64,000 bases of DNA from Capra hircus. Its lineage: Eukaryota; Chordata; Mammalia; Artiodactyla; Bovidae. The position numbers were made by a program, and so were the translations under genes. Of the stretch, positions 11,290 through 22,782 are shown one piece after another. The notes below the pieces were generated by a model. The model did no database searches, was not told the origin of the DNA, and worked only from the letters and a program-made list of their open reading frames with translations. The first letter of the stretch is position 1; each line of letters begins with the position of its first letter. The DNA lies in assembly GCF_001704415.2 (NCBI RefSeq), contig NC_030824.1, positions 35,273,022-35,337,021 of the forward strand, written 5' to 3'.

Positions 11290-12260
11290 TTTCAAAATTT
11301 TCCTTTAGGAGAAAAAAGAAAACTGCTATATTGGTGTCATCCCCCAAATGTCAGCAATATTCACAATGTTCAGAATAAAAACCAGCATTTCTTGACAAAC
11401 AAATATACCGAAAAACATAACACACCGTGAAAAGAAAAAATAATCAAGGGGGAACACATCTGAGATGAGGCAAATTAAGCACTGCTTAATTAGTTATTAT
11501 AGCACTGCTTAGTGAGAAAAAGGAAAAACTGCTAATAACAAATGAAAATATAAGAAATAAGCCTAGAAACATAAACTATAGAAGAAACCAAATGGAAATT
11601 ACAATATTAAAGAAAAAATATATTTTAAGAATAATAAAATTACTTAACTGTCTAATTGTGACAAAAAGAGGAAAATCGATAAACTTGGAGAGATATATCA
11701 ACAAATATTATAAAATATAAACAGTGAAAAATGCTTTAAAAGAAATAAATAAAAATTAGGAACTGGTGGGAAAATCTTAGAACATGTAGTGTATACATGA
11801 TGAGGGTCACAAAAGCGAATTCAAAAAAAATATTTGAAAAAATAATGGCATATAATTTTTCAAATTTGTTGACAGGTATAAAAGTACTAATTCAAGAAGT
11901 ACTAAAAAAGAAAAAAAGAAGTACTTGCTTCATGAACAGCAAGAAAGAATATAAAGAAAACCATCCTGAGGCACATTAGTGTCAAACAGTTGAAAGTCAA
12001 CATATAAATATCTTATAAGAAACCACTGAAAAAGCATATTTTGCATACAGTCAAAAACTATTCAAATGATCACTCACCCACTCACCGTGCTAACGGGAAT
12101 TATGAAACTCAGAAATGCAGTGGAACAACATTTTTAAATGTTGGAAACAGAAAGGCAAGTGAGAATTCTAAATCGAGCAAAAATATCTTTCAACATTGAA
12201 GGCAAAATACATTTTCAGATAATAAAATCTAAGATAATTTGGTGACAGAAATGCTGAAGA
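11290..12260 (+). mobile_element. Old L1/HAL1-like block
   Basis: A-rich sense-strand sequence with diverged L1-like phrases, such as the stretch ending gcaaaaatatctttcaacat near 12178-12197. Heavily diverged, so the family and limits are tentative. Confidence 0.45.
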
Positions 12261-13466
12261 AAGTTATGATCATTTTACTTGTAGTTAGATTGCTGTGATT
12301 TTATTTTCACAGTTGCTGTTTTCTGTGAAAAATTGTTTATCTTTTATTACTTATTTTTATTATTTATTATATTATTATTCTCTTTATCTGTTATTTATCT
12401 TTTATTATTTTTAGATATTTTCCTTGGGTAAAACATTCTATGATTGGTGGAATTCTTAGCAATCTCTGAGCAATATGAATGCTATGGCATGTAAGGCAAT
12501 TTGTATATTACATCTAATACCAATGGTGAAGTGCTCAGCCCACTCAGCCCCTGAGTGTTAACTCAATAATCTCACCTCAGAGTATGGATCCCTGAACCAC
12601 ACTTGGTAATAAAATAAGATTAGATTTCTTATAAGCAGTACATTTATTTTGTGAGTGCTCTCAGAAGACCAGTGAGGGAAATAAAGTAAGGTGAGAGGAG
12701 AAAAGCAAGGCAAAATATGGGATCTCAGTTGGAGACTTTGTTTCCACTTCAAGACTCTGGAGCACAAAATGCACCACTTATTCAGACTCACCTTGAGGCA
12801 AGGGAGTTGGCTTACTACACCATGCCAGTTATTCATTGACTGAGGTTAAAGATGTGATGTTGCGTCTGGTGTGAATACGATGGGGAAGAACCTCTAGGGA
12901 GGATTAGTCAACTATGGATGAAGCATCTGGCTCTTGTATAAAAAATACAAGCACAATTTTTTAAGCCTGACTATGAGAAATTATACAGCCTTTCCCTTAC
13001 AGGCCTCATGGGAGAAAATTGCCCTCCAAATACCACTTTCATATCATCGTGGTAAATGATTAAGTTGACTGTTATTCCATTCTGGTTTATCAGTTTAATG
13101 GCCTATTCTGACAGTTGTCAGCTCAGTGCTTTCTGCAGTTCAGCTGAGTTTCTGCCAATGAGTACATCCACCAGCTAAATGGAATCTGGGTGAGATATCC
13201 AGGAGTGTCTACATAGCCATTTTCTGCTGTGTTTATTCACTCTGGTTAATGCATCACTTTTGAAATGACTGTTTCTTTTGTCTTCTTAAGTTCTACCACC
13301 TCAAATTTACCTGTTAAATAAAGCTAACGTATGTGATTTTCTTTTCTGAAATCATTATTTCTGTGCTACTCCAGGTGAATTCTGCTCTCCACTCTTTCTA
13401 CCCGGCAGGAGTTTCCCCCAGGAAGAGACCTTCGATGGTTTGTTACAAAAGGTCATGTGATAAAAG
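12261..13466. other. Unclassified intergenic DNA
   Basis: AT-rich (TTATT)n-like stretch at 12335-12420, then moderately GC sequence at 12545-13330 whose antisense 92-codon frame (12558-12836) has no recognisable similarity. An old LTR is possible for the latter part, but I cannot support it. Confidence 0.4.
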
Positions 13467-13637
13467 GGCTTCCCAGATGGCTCAAGGAGATGTGGTTGAA
13501 CCCCTGGGTTGGGAAGATCCCTTGGAGCAGGAAATGGCAACCCATTCCAGTATTCTTGTCTGGGAAATCCCACGGACAGAGGGGACTGGCAGGCTACAGT
13601 CCATGGGGTCACAAAGAGTCGGACATGACTTAGCATG
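13467..13637 (+). mobile_element. Bov-tA SINE
   Basis: tRNA-like head gggcttcccagatggctcaa joined to the Bov-A body, ending cggacatgacttagca. The head is shortened between 13485 and 13500. Confidence 0.85.
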
Positions 13638-15591
13638 TGGTGAAGGCTTCTCAACACTCTTCAAAACATTATCAGAACCTCCTACCGACCTGTGAATTCA
13701 TGTGTGCAAACTCCTCCCGCTTTTAGAGTCTATAGACAGATTGTCTTCCCACAATTCCAGTGAAAGCTTGTTGGCTATTTTTTAGCTTTACTGTTTTCAG
13801 ATTCCCTGTTCCTTATTTCAGCTTCCAAATGAATTTTTACATTATGCAAATTTTTTAGCTGTCAGTAATTTGTCTTCACTTTGGAGGTTCTGTGAAACCA
13901 TATCACTTATCTTTACTGTACATATCCATAAAGTTTTAGCTTCACTACCTTAGTAATTCCATCAGCTTTAAAGGAGAGATTTTAAAACATTGCATTTTCC
14001 CCCAGAATTTCCCTTGTCTTCTGTTTTAGTCCCTGAGGTTTAAAAAAAAAATTTTTTTATTATTTAGGAGGCCAGTGTTCATAAGCGAATTATCTAAAAT
14101 TAAAAATCAGTATTTACCACTGACATAATCCTGGGATTGTATAAATATAATAAGTGCAAATACTCCTAAATAAGATTAATATATGGACCTGAATTATCTG
14201 TACCTATTCAGTGGAATATATTCTTTATGAAAATGCAATTATTATCTAGTTTTAATCCCAATTCTAGTCCTTGCCCATACACCTAATTTTTAAGAACTAA
14301 TAATTTTCTTTCTATTCTCCAAATGTTATCCCAATATCTCTTATCTTCAGACCTTAGCTAAAGGAGAATTAGATTCTCCCTCTGTCTGAAAAATCTTATC
14401 CTAGTCTCCCTTTTCCTAAGCTTTCCAGATCTTAGTAGGATCTCAGTTACATTTGAATTTCAAACAAATAAATATATGTTAGTATAAAAATGTTCCATGT
14501 GATATTTCACATAAATACATTCTAAAATTTTATTTGTATTTTTTCTGAAATTCTAATTTAACAGGGCATCTGGTATTGTTACTTGCTGAATCTGGCAAGC
14601 TTTCCCTTTTTTTTAACCATTGGAAATGCATTAAAGACTCAGCTTAGAAGTCACCCACTCAAAAAGACCTGGTCTGAATTTCAAAGTTGAGTTACAGGTC
14701 TCTTTTGTGTGTAACTCTAAATATATATGCAAATATTCAGACAGTGTCTACTGGATGAATCACCAATACATGTTTACACATAATTTTTTAAAACTTAAGA
14801 TTCTGAATATATGGCCATAATTTAATAAAAAGATAGTACAGTGAGGTTACATATAATATTTTATAAACATGGGATTTAATCTAAATTCAGAGTTTTAAAA
14901 ATAACCATATTTATTCTTTTATTAAATTAAAAGCATAATATTTTCTTGTCCTACAGCTGAACATACTCAAAAAAAAGGCAATTCTCCTCAGTAAGAAAAC
15001 CAGGATTTTCCAGCCACTGACACATTTTAATATATCCAATACTGATATCACCCGTACTGTGTTTTCACGAGTATAAATTCTCATTCACAAGCAGAAAATA
15101 GTCATAAACTTCATAACAAGTGGTCTAGAAGCTAAAGCAATGAGAACAGAGGAGTACCACAAATAATCATTATTGGCAATCTAATTCAATTCCATATTTC
15201 TTTAAGTCATCACTGATTTAAGTTTGTTTCCATTTGAATTGGACAACATTTTTCTACCACAGGAGAAAATTTTCAAGGTTCAATGATTCCTTGAAAAGCA
15301 AAACATAGCCAATTTTCCCTGAAACCTGATTTTCCACAAGCATACTTTCAGTTGCGCACCTTTCATTGTCAATATATTTATGCACAGATGAAGACAAATG
15401 AAGCCATATGTATTTTATGTTAAAAAAAACAAAAACAAAAACAAAAATCAAGCTCCTTCATATATTGAGAAGAAAAGCAATGATTACTGCAATGTCACTT
15501 TTAAAGTTTGTTTTCCAATCACCTTTTCTGAGTGAATAGAGCCCTGAGCTGAGTAGTGTTATAAGTTGTTATATTATATTGTCTGTGGGAT
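13638..15591. other. Unclassified intergenic DNA
   Basis: Nearly 2 kb of AT-rich sequence with no recognisable SINE, BovB or gene. A (CAAAAA)n-like run lies at 15424-15447. Confidence 0.5.
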
Positions 15592-15890
15592 TGCCATTGT
15601 TCAGTCCCTCAGTCCTCTGACACTTTGCAACGCTATGGACTGAAGCGTGCCAAACTTCCATGTCCTTCACCATCTCCAGGAACTTGCTCAAACTCATGTC
15701 CATTGAGTAGGTGATGCCATCCAACCATCTTGACCTCCTCTCCTCCTGCCTTCAATCTTTCCCGGAATCAGGGTCTTTTCAAATGAGTCAGTTCTTCTTA
15801 TCAGGTGGCCAAAGTATTGGAGCTTCAGCTTCAGCATCAGTCCTTCCAGTGAATATTCAGGGTTGATTTCCTTTAGGACTGACTGATGGG
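15592..15890 (-). mobile_element. BovB 3' end, antisense
   Basis: The last ~300 bp of BovB reversed, from attgttcagtccctcag to gatttcctttaggactgac. It is 5'-truncated, as is usual for target-primed insertions. Confidence 0.85.
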
Positions 15891-16640
15891 ATAAAGTTTC
15901 TTAATTGTATTGAAGCTACAATGATATGCTTAGGGGGAAAACAATAATATGAATTCTACTAAAGTGTTTCTGAGTTTGATTTCCACTTAATCTTGAATAC
16001 TGAAAAAGTATTTCTTGGATTAAGGGGAAGGTGGATCTAAAAGGAATTCCAGAATAAGGTATGTTACCATCCATCCCGCCATGGGAAAAATGATACTGTC
16101 AAATGCTGAGGAAACCACCACCAAGAGACAAGTACAATGAACAGGAACATCCTCTCTCAGAGAAAAAGCTGCTGCCTTTAGGTAGGAATTTTTGGAAGCA
16201 TGGGAGGTCAAAGATTGATGGCCTTTCAAAAACGTGAGTGAGACAACATTAGGTGTCAAATTCTGATAAGACTGCTGCTGGGCTGGAACTTTGAAGGTGT
16301 GTTATGCGACTGGGCCCATTTCTAATTATTCAACTGTTTAAAGTAAAAGGCTGTCACTGATTGGTTTGCTTGTAAAAACAAACAACAACAAAAAACTTGT
16401 TATTAATTGGATTAAAATCCAATATGAGTGACTGCATGATAAATAGTTATAGAATAATTAGCTTTCCTTAGGGCTGTGGTAATATTTTATTCTGTTTCTT
16501 TTTTCACTTTTGCACAGCCAAAGTCAAAGGAGTCAAGGATTGCCCATGACTTCACTACTATTGCTAAAAGGAGGCTTCAACAACTGCTGACAAATATTTT
16601 TCAGTTTGAGCATTAGTCAGCATGATTTCATTCCAATTTT
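15891..16640. other. Unclassified intergenic DNA
   Basis: No recognisable gene or repeat. The antisense 79-codon frame at 16020-16259 has no similarity I recognise. Confidence 0.5.
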
Positions 16641-16790
16641 TTCTTTAAATCACTTTTTAAATTTTATTTTTATTTTGGAGTATAATTGATTTACAATGTT
16701 GTGTTAGTTTTAGGTGTACAACAAAGTGTTTCAGTTATATATATATTCAGATTCTGTTCCCATATGGGTTACTTTTTGAATTATCTATTG
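16641..16790 (-). mobile_element. L1 3' UTR fragment, antisense
   Basis: It contains the L1 3'-end phrases attgatttacaatgttgtgt and gtacaacaaagtgtttcag, cut off after about 150 bp. Confidence 0.75.
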
Positions 16791-17613
16791 AGAAAATACC
16801 CAGAAGCATTTAAGATTCTGGACAACAAATTTCAAAGCTCTAAGGCAACTATAATAGAATTATAAGAAAATAATAAAAGATTCTGGGACTATGACCCAAG
16901 ACTTTGTTTGCCTGACAGAAAGCGAGACCCAAAGGCATCCTGTCTAATATAACTGGGTTTCCATTTCTCCAAACTGACATGTAGACTATTTCACATTACT
17001 GGTTCACATGAATTATTACCAGTAGAATAGACTCTCCTTTGAACAAAAGAATGAAAATCCAAGAAGAATCTATTGTTCATAGCAACTTTAATGAATAAAT
17101 TCAAATGGTTTGTGCTGCCCTAAAACTTGGGCTGTGCTGTTTGTTCACTATGTCAGCCAAGAGATGGACACGTTCTAAATGACCACTCTCATTAACAAAA
17201 TTAATACCATTAAATGTTTGTTCCACTAGTGGTAACTTGTATCCCTAGAAAGAGTGATATTAATTTAGATTCTCAATGAAGCATCATCTTCTTAGGGTAC
17301 TGGAAAGACATTCACTTGAAACAGTCTATTTGCCAGGCCAGTATACAATCAGTCATGAGTCTGAGTTCGTCATTGAAAAGTCTGATTTCTGTACAGAGAA
17401 GAGAATCCAAAAGGTGGAATGGTTAACTTTTCAGCCACAGTGATCTTATTCCTAGTTGTTGACATGACAAGCATTATTATATCTTTCTTCATTAGTGTAT
17501 CAACTACCACAAATATTATTATCACTAATGTTAGTATAACTTTCTGACAATTTAGAGAAACACCCACAGATTTCAAAAGGCTAAGTCTTTGGGGGGAATT
17601 CATCTACTTTAAC
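16791..17613. other. Unclassified intergenic DNA
   Basis: No gene, SINE or BovB sequence recognised. Confidence 0.5.
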
Positions 17614-17625
17614 AAAGACATCATG

Positions 17626-17910
17626 CTGCTGCTGCTGCTGCTGCTGCTGCTAAGTCACTTCAGTCGTGTGACTCTGTGCGACCCCATAGATGGCAGCCCA
17701 CCAGGCTCCCCCGTCCCTGGGATTCTCCAGGCAAGAATACTGGAGTGGGTTTCCATTTCCTTCTCCAATGCATGAAAGTGAAAAGTGAAAGTGAAGTCAC
17801 TCAGTCATGTCTGACTCTTCGCGACCGCATGGACTGTAGCCCACCAGGCTCCTCCATCCATGGGATTTTCCAGGCAAGAGTACTGGAGAGGGGTGCTATC
17901 GCCTTCTCTG
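17626..17910 (-). mobile_element. Bov-A2 dimeric SINE with (CTG)n tail
   Basis: Two Bov-A units with the linker at about 17775-17800. The 3' tail is a long (CTG)n run (about 17624-17652). It is flanked by the 11-bp duplication aagacatcatg at 17615-17625 and 17911-17921. Confidence 0.92.
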
Positions 17911-18097
17911 AAGACATCATGGACAACATTAATAAAGGCATCTATTTATTATTCATTAGTATATTTATTATTTAAATTTTCTGGGGTTTATATTATTGAA
18001 TAAAATCTTGCAAACTCCATTTTCTAAAGAAAAAATGGGAGTTATAAATCTGGATCCAACCAGGTTATACAGCCACTCAGTAGTTTAAACATAGAAT

Positions 18098-18310
18098 AGT
18101 GAGAGTGAAGTCACTTAGTCGTGTCCGACTCTTTGCGACCCCATGGACTGTAGCCTACCAGGCTCCTCCCACCATGGGATTCTCCAGGCAAGAGTACTGG
18201 AGTGGGTTGCCATTTCCTTCTCCAGGGGATCTTCCCGACCCAGGGATCGAACTCAGGTATCCCACATTCCAGACAGACGCTTTAACCTCTGAGCCACCAG
18301 GGAAGCAAAG
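18098..18310 (-). mobile_element. Bov-tA SINE, antisense
   Basis: The Bov-A body comes first (cgtgtccgactctttgcgac), followed by the reversed tRNA-like head ending ctgagccaccagggaagc. Confidence 0.9.
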
Positions 18311-19385
18311 ATTAATATAAATAATTATTCATCTGTAGAATAGAAGAGTAACTGAAAAGACAGACAGATGTTACAAAATATGGTAGGGCTAAAGGAGATT
18401 ATCAGAATACACAGGCCTGTATTACAAGGCATCTGAACTGGAAGTGGTCATTATAATTGACAAGTAATTCTAACTGGCAGTGTTGTTGGAAACATGGTCA
18501 TTGTAATTAGGCAGAAATGTAACATCGCCAAGTGCCTGCACACACACCACCACCGTGTCCCACAGGTGCACTGCTCATGGACTTGTGCGGCAGGACCAAG
18601 GTAAACAAAACAGGAATTGAGACCAGAAACACTTTCACCTGTAATGTCCTTTCAGCGCCCTCTATTGGACGCAGCCTAACATCAGACTCACTGTATGGAG
18701 GAAATGCCTAGCCAAGTCCATTTTCATAGAGCAGATGATGAAGGGAGAATTGGAGCTGAGAGACAATAAACAGATGGCTACCAGGGAAAAACATATAAAA
18801 TCTATTCATGTAAATTAGAGTTAAAGACATTGTCAGTTAACGGAGAAAATTATTTTAGAAACCACCTTTCTAGTGAAATACAATGACTAGTTGATCACAA
18901 AGTTTTAAGAATTTCAAATACATAAAAGAAAACTAAATTTTAAAAATAGAAAAACTATGCATGGTTTTATAGTTATTAAATGGAAAATGCAAGAAAATTA
19001 TTACAATTAGAGAGAGTAAAGCAAGTTGTCTAAATTTAAGGTCAATATACACAAAATCTATTGTCTTTCAAAATGTCAGCAAAGATCATCTAGAATTTTA
19101 CAAAACACAATTTTTAAAAGCAACCAAAAATGTCCCATGTAAACATCGCTCTGAAATAGCTGTGAAATTCTTTTATAACAAAAATCATACAACATAAGGA
19201 AGTGTAATTAAATGGAAACCTGTATCACAGTCATACAGAAACATTCTGTATCACTGAAAAGCAGTACTCCTTTCAAATATTTCATAATTTAAATTCATTT
19301 CCAATAGACATTACCAAGTGTTTTTCAGAGATCCAGATTCTAAAATATATGCATATATACATGCACACATTTATGGATGTGCTCT
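18311..19385. other. Unclassified intergenic DNA
   Basis: Apart from a CTCF-like motif at 18655-18668, listed separately, I see no gene or repeat family. Confidence 0.5.
18655..18668 (-). promoter_or_regulatory. Candidate CTCF motif (13 of 14)
   Basis: On the minus strand it reads CCAATAGAGGGCGC. It matches the CTCF core CCASYAGRKGGCRS at all positions but the fourth (A instead of C/G). It lies about 11 kb downstream of the TRPC3 stop codon. Occupancy cannot be judged from sequence. Confidence 0.4.
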
Positions 19386-19610
19386 GCTGTGCTGTGCTTA
19401 TCACTCAGTTGTGTCCAACTCTTTGTGACCCCATGGAAACTGTAGCCCACCAGGCTCCTCTGCCGCGGGAATTCTCCAGCAAGAGTGCTGGAGTGGGTTT
19501 CCATGCCCTCCTCCAGAGGATCTTCCCAACCCAGGGATTGACCCCAGGTCTTCTGCATTGCAGGCGGATTCTTGACTGTCTATCATCTGAGCCACCAGGA
19601 AAGCCCATGA
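19386..19610 (-). mobile_element. Bov-tA SINE, antisense
   Basis: Bov-A body (gtgtccaactctttgtgacc) followed by the reversed tRNA-like head ending ctgagccaccaggaaagccc. Confidence 0.88.
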
Positions 19611-19653
19611 ATACTGGAGTGGGTAAGCCTATCCCTGCTACTAGGGAAGTTCC

Positions 19654-19656
<3 letters not shown>

Positions 19657-19685
<29 letters not shown>
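19657..19685 (+). repeat. (TG)n microsatellite
   Basis: Fourteen uninterrupted TG units, just past the Bov-tA element. Confidence 0.97.
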
Positions 19686-19688
<3 letters not shown>

Positions 19689-20735
19689 ATTGCTTAGGAT
19701 AGCCAAGGGAATTATAAAGAGAAACAAGGTAGAAAACTGATGAATCAAATATCAAAACATGAAAATTATTATAACTTAGACACTGTGAGGAATTCACAGA
19801 GTTATTTGTACAATGATTTTAAAAAATAGGTCATTGAAACATAGCAATTAGCCCAGATCAGAACTCACAGGCACATTTGCAGTGTGGTATTTGGCATGTG
19901 CAGCATTACTTGTCAATTGGAAAAGTGAATGTCTTCAATGCATGGTCCATATGGGACAAAAAAATGAAACTTAATGGTTCATTGCCCTCTACCATGTTAT
20001 GCTGCTAACAAAAAGTCTGATACTTCTTCATTGATGGCTGCATTCTTCTGTCAATATTTATTTTCAGTTTCTTCCTTTAGGTAATTCCTTTAGATACTTT
20101 CTAAGGCTTACATTGGTGAAAACTCACAAGTATACCTGTAATTGTGATTATTCTAGTTTATCACTGGTTGAGGCTTTTACTGACAATGTATATTTTCCTT
20201 GGCTCTGACAATTTGACAGCACTGCGACTTTGATTCTTTTTCCCACTCCATTTTTTCTGTTGCCCTTTTTGGGACCTTTAGTAAATAATCATTAAACTTT
20301 CCTTTAGTTTAAGATTAGTCTTCCACTTTTTGATATGTCCTCTTTCTTGTTCTTTATGTTTTGTAGATCCCTTATAATGTCATATACATCCTTTCCACTG
20401 ATGGTCTCTTTAAAATTATCTCTATTTCTTCCTTGTTCTCTAGATATTCAATTATCATTTTGGGCTGAATAATCATCTAAACCTGATAAAAATATGGATT
20501 TAATTTCCTATTCTACTGTCTTTATTCATTAAGCAAATATCTATGTAGTAATGACTGCAACTGTCCAGACATTTTTCTGGGACCTCAGGATATGTTAGTA
20601 CAATATGACATGGTCATTCTCTTCATGAAAGTTAAAAATCTAAACTCTCTAATAATACTGCTACCTCCAGGTTTAATTCCTCAACTTTTTAACTTTGTCT
20701 TTCTCTTCTATTCTTTTTGGTTTATTCAGTTTTAA
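19686..20735. other. Unclassified intergenic DNA
   Basis: Mostly unassigned. 20525-20640 (ttcattaagcaaatatctat and on) loosely resembles a common old mammalian repeat whose better copies begin ttcattcaacaaatatttat. Confidence 0.4.
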
Positions 20736-21300
20736 ACTTGTTACCAAACCAAACTTGAGTCATTTGCCAGATGCACAGCAAAGCCAGTCTACTGACACCA
20801 GCCTGCTGTGAAGGGAAGTGCAGCATTTACTGCGGCGTTTATTGACAAGCAAGGAGAATAGGCAGCTCATGCTCAAAAGACCCGAACTCCAAGATGGCTT
20901 CCAGCGATGGGGTTTTAGTGTGAGGGAGAGTGTGGCGGAGTACATGATCAGCTACTGCTCAGTTCTCTGGTTGATGTTGAGGGTGATGTTTCAGAAATCT
21001 CAATCATCAACCTTCTGATTCTAACTAGTCTAGGGTCTACATGCTGGTGGGAAGCATGCAGTTAGCTTCTTCCATCTTGTGGGAGCTGGGCCTTTTTCGA
21101 ATAACTCAAAGATATGGCTCAGGACATTATCTGTAGCCCTGAAAGAGGGACTGAAAGTTCTTCACTGTTTTATGGTTTAACTATTATTATTTTGTCTTGC
21201 TTGACTGTTTTTCATCGTTTCTGTGGTTGCTCACTTCTCTGATTAAATTTTTTTCTTTGAAACTTAGGGAAGGTCTAGGAGGCTAAAACTTTTCTATTAA
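20736..21300 (+). mobile_element. Probable solo LTR of a ruminant endogenous retrovirus
   Basis: It contains blocks I associate with ruminant ERV LTRs (BTLTR1-like): caagatggcttccagcgatg, agtacatgatcagctactgc, tcatcaaccttctgattc and attattttgtcttgcttgac. No gag, pol or env frame lies on either side, so it looks like a solo LTR. Ends are approximate and the family name is from memory. Confidence 0.55.
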
Positions 21301-21515
21301 TACAAACAAGATGGGGGAGGGGAGTGCAAAAGGCAGGGTTCTGTCTCTGGGAATATCATTCAGGGTCCTGCTCAGTTTCAAACTAAACATTGGATTTTTG
21401 TCATATTTAAGATGAAAGAAATTAACTGATTTCCTAGGTGTTGAGTAGATCCATTCCCTGAATCTGACTCATTTTAAAGAAGGAATACAAAATAAGACTC
21501 CATGTATGCAGGTAG

Positions 21516-21792
21516 TAGGAGAGGGCAATGGCACCCCACTCCAGTCCTCTTGCCTGGAAAATCCCATGGATGGAGGAGCCTGGTGGGCTGCAGTCCATGG
21601 GGTCGCTAAGAGTCGGACATGACTGAGTGACTTCACTTTCCCTTTTCACTTTCATAAATTGGAGAAGGAAATGGCAACCCACTCCAGTGGTCTTGCCTGG
21701 AGAATCCCAGGGACGGGGGAGCCTGGTGGGCTGCCATCTATGGGGTCGCACAGAGTCGGGCACGACTGAAGCGACTTAGCAGCAGCAGCAGC
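21516..21792 (+). mobile_element. Bov-A2 dimeric SINE
   Basis: Two Bov-A units joined at about 21640-21660, ending in an AGC-repeat tail. It is flanked by the 10-bp duplication atgcaggtag at 21506-21515 and 21793-21802. Confidence 0.93.
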
Positions 21793-21959
21793 ATGCAGGT
21801 AGCGCACATCACCTGGTAAGCTTACATTTAGGATTCAAAGACAGAAAATGAAAAAGTAGACTATGTACAGTTTGTAATATCAAGTATGGAAGTCTTATTC
21901 TGGGTCACCAAAACCAGCACTAAAATCTATCATTTCCCTCCAAACAAGTGGCTTCATAT

Positions 21960-22150
21960 TTTAGATAGGACATGCAGGAAGATTATGCAATGATAAAATG
22001 AAATATTGCCATTTGCATCAATATGGATAGACATAGAGAATATCATACTAAGTGAAGTAGGACAGAGAATGACAAATATCATGATATTACTTATATGTGA
22101 ATCTAAACAGTAATGCAAATGAATTTATCTACAAAACAGAAACATACTCT
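21960..22150 (+). mobile_element. L1-like fragment
   Basis: Phrases such as gcatcaatatggatagacat and atactaagtgaagtaggaca are typical of L1 sense sequence near the ORF2 end. Limits are approximate. Confidence 0.55.
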
Positions 22151-22782
22151 TGAGTATAGAAAACATAGCTGTGAGTTTATCATGAATGACTATTATGTTG
22201 AGGTATGTTTCCTCTATCACCTCTTTGTTGAGAATTACTATGATGAGGGTATGCTCATCAGATGCTTCTTCTGCATCTATTAAGATGATCCTATGATTTT
22301 TATCCTTCATTTTGTTAATGTGGAGTATCACATTGATTGATTTTCTGATGTTGATCCTTGCATTCCTAGAAAAAATTCTATTGACCAGGGAATATGATCC
22401 TTCTAATGCATTACTGAGTTCAGTTTGCTAAAATTTTGTTGAGAATTTTGCATCCATGTTCATCAGGAATATTAACCAGTAAGTTTCTTCTTTGTAGTAT
22501 CTTTGTCTAGTTTTTGTATCAGGGTGATGGTGGTCTCATAGAATGAGTTTGAAGTGCTCCCTCTTCATTTTGGGGGGAATCATTTAGGAAGTAAAATGGC
22601 AACCCACTCCAGCACCCTTGCGTGGAAAATCCCATGGATGGAGGAGTCTGGTAGGCTACAATGCATGGGGTCACAAAGAGTTGGACACGACTGAGCGACT
22701 TCACTTTCAGGAAGTAAAAATGTTAGCTCTTCTTTAAATGTTCTGCACACTTCACCTATGAAACCATCTGGTTGTGAACTTT
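22151..22782 (-). mobile_element. L1 ORF2 segment, antisense, left part
   Basis: Antisense L1 ORF2 (ttcattttgttaatgtggag, tgatccttgcattcc, agaattttgcatccatgttc). It contains a Bov-A insertion at 22597-22708 and is interrupted by BovB at 22783. It resumes at 25082. Confidence 0.8.
22597..22708 (+). mobile_element. Bov-A SINE monomer, shortened, inside L1
   Basis: Bov-A body starting at tggcaacccactccagcacc. It is flanked by the perfect 11-bp duplication aggaagtaaaa at 22586-22596 and 22709-22719. Confidence 0.9.

Noticed and set aside
19340..19797. Overlapping frames of 60-130 codons across SINE copies (also 13.4, 17.7, 21.5, 42.4 and 54.0 kb)
   Set aside because: They translate Bov-A or Bov-tA sequence in various frames; the open length comes from the shared SINE body.
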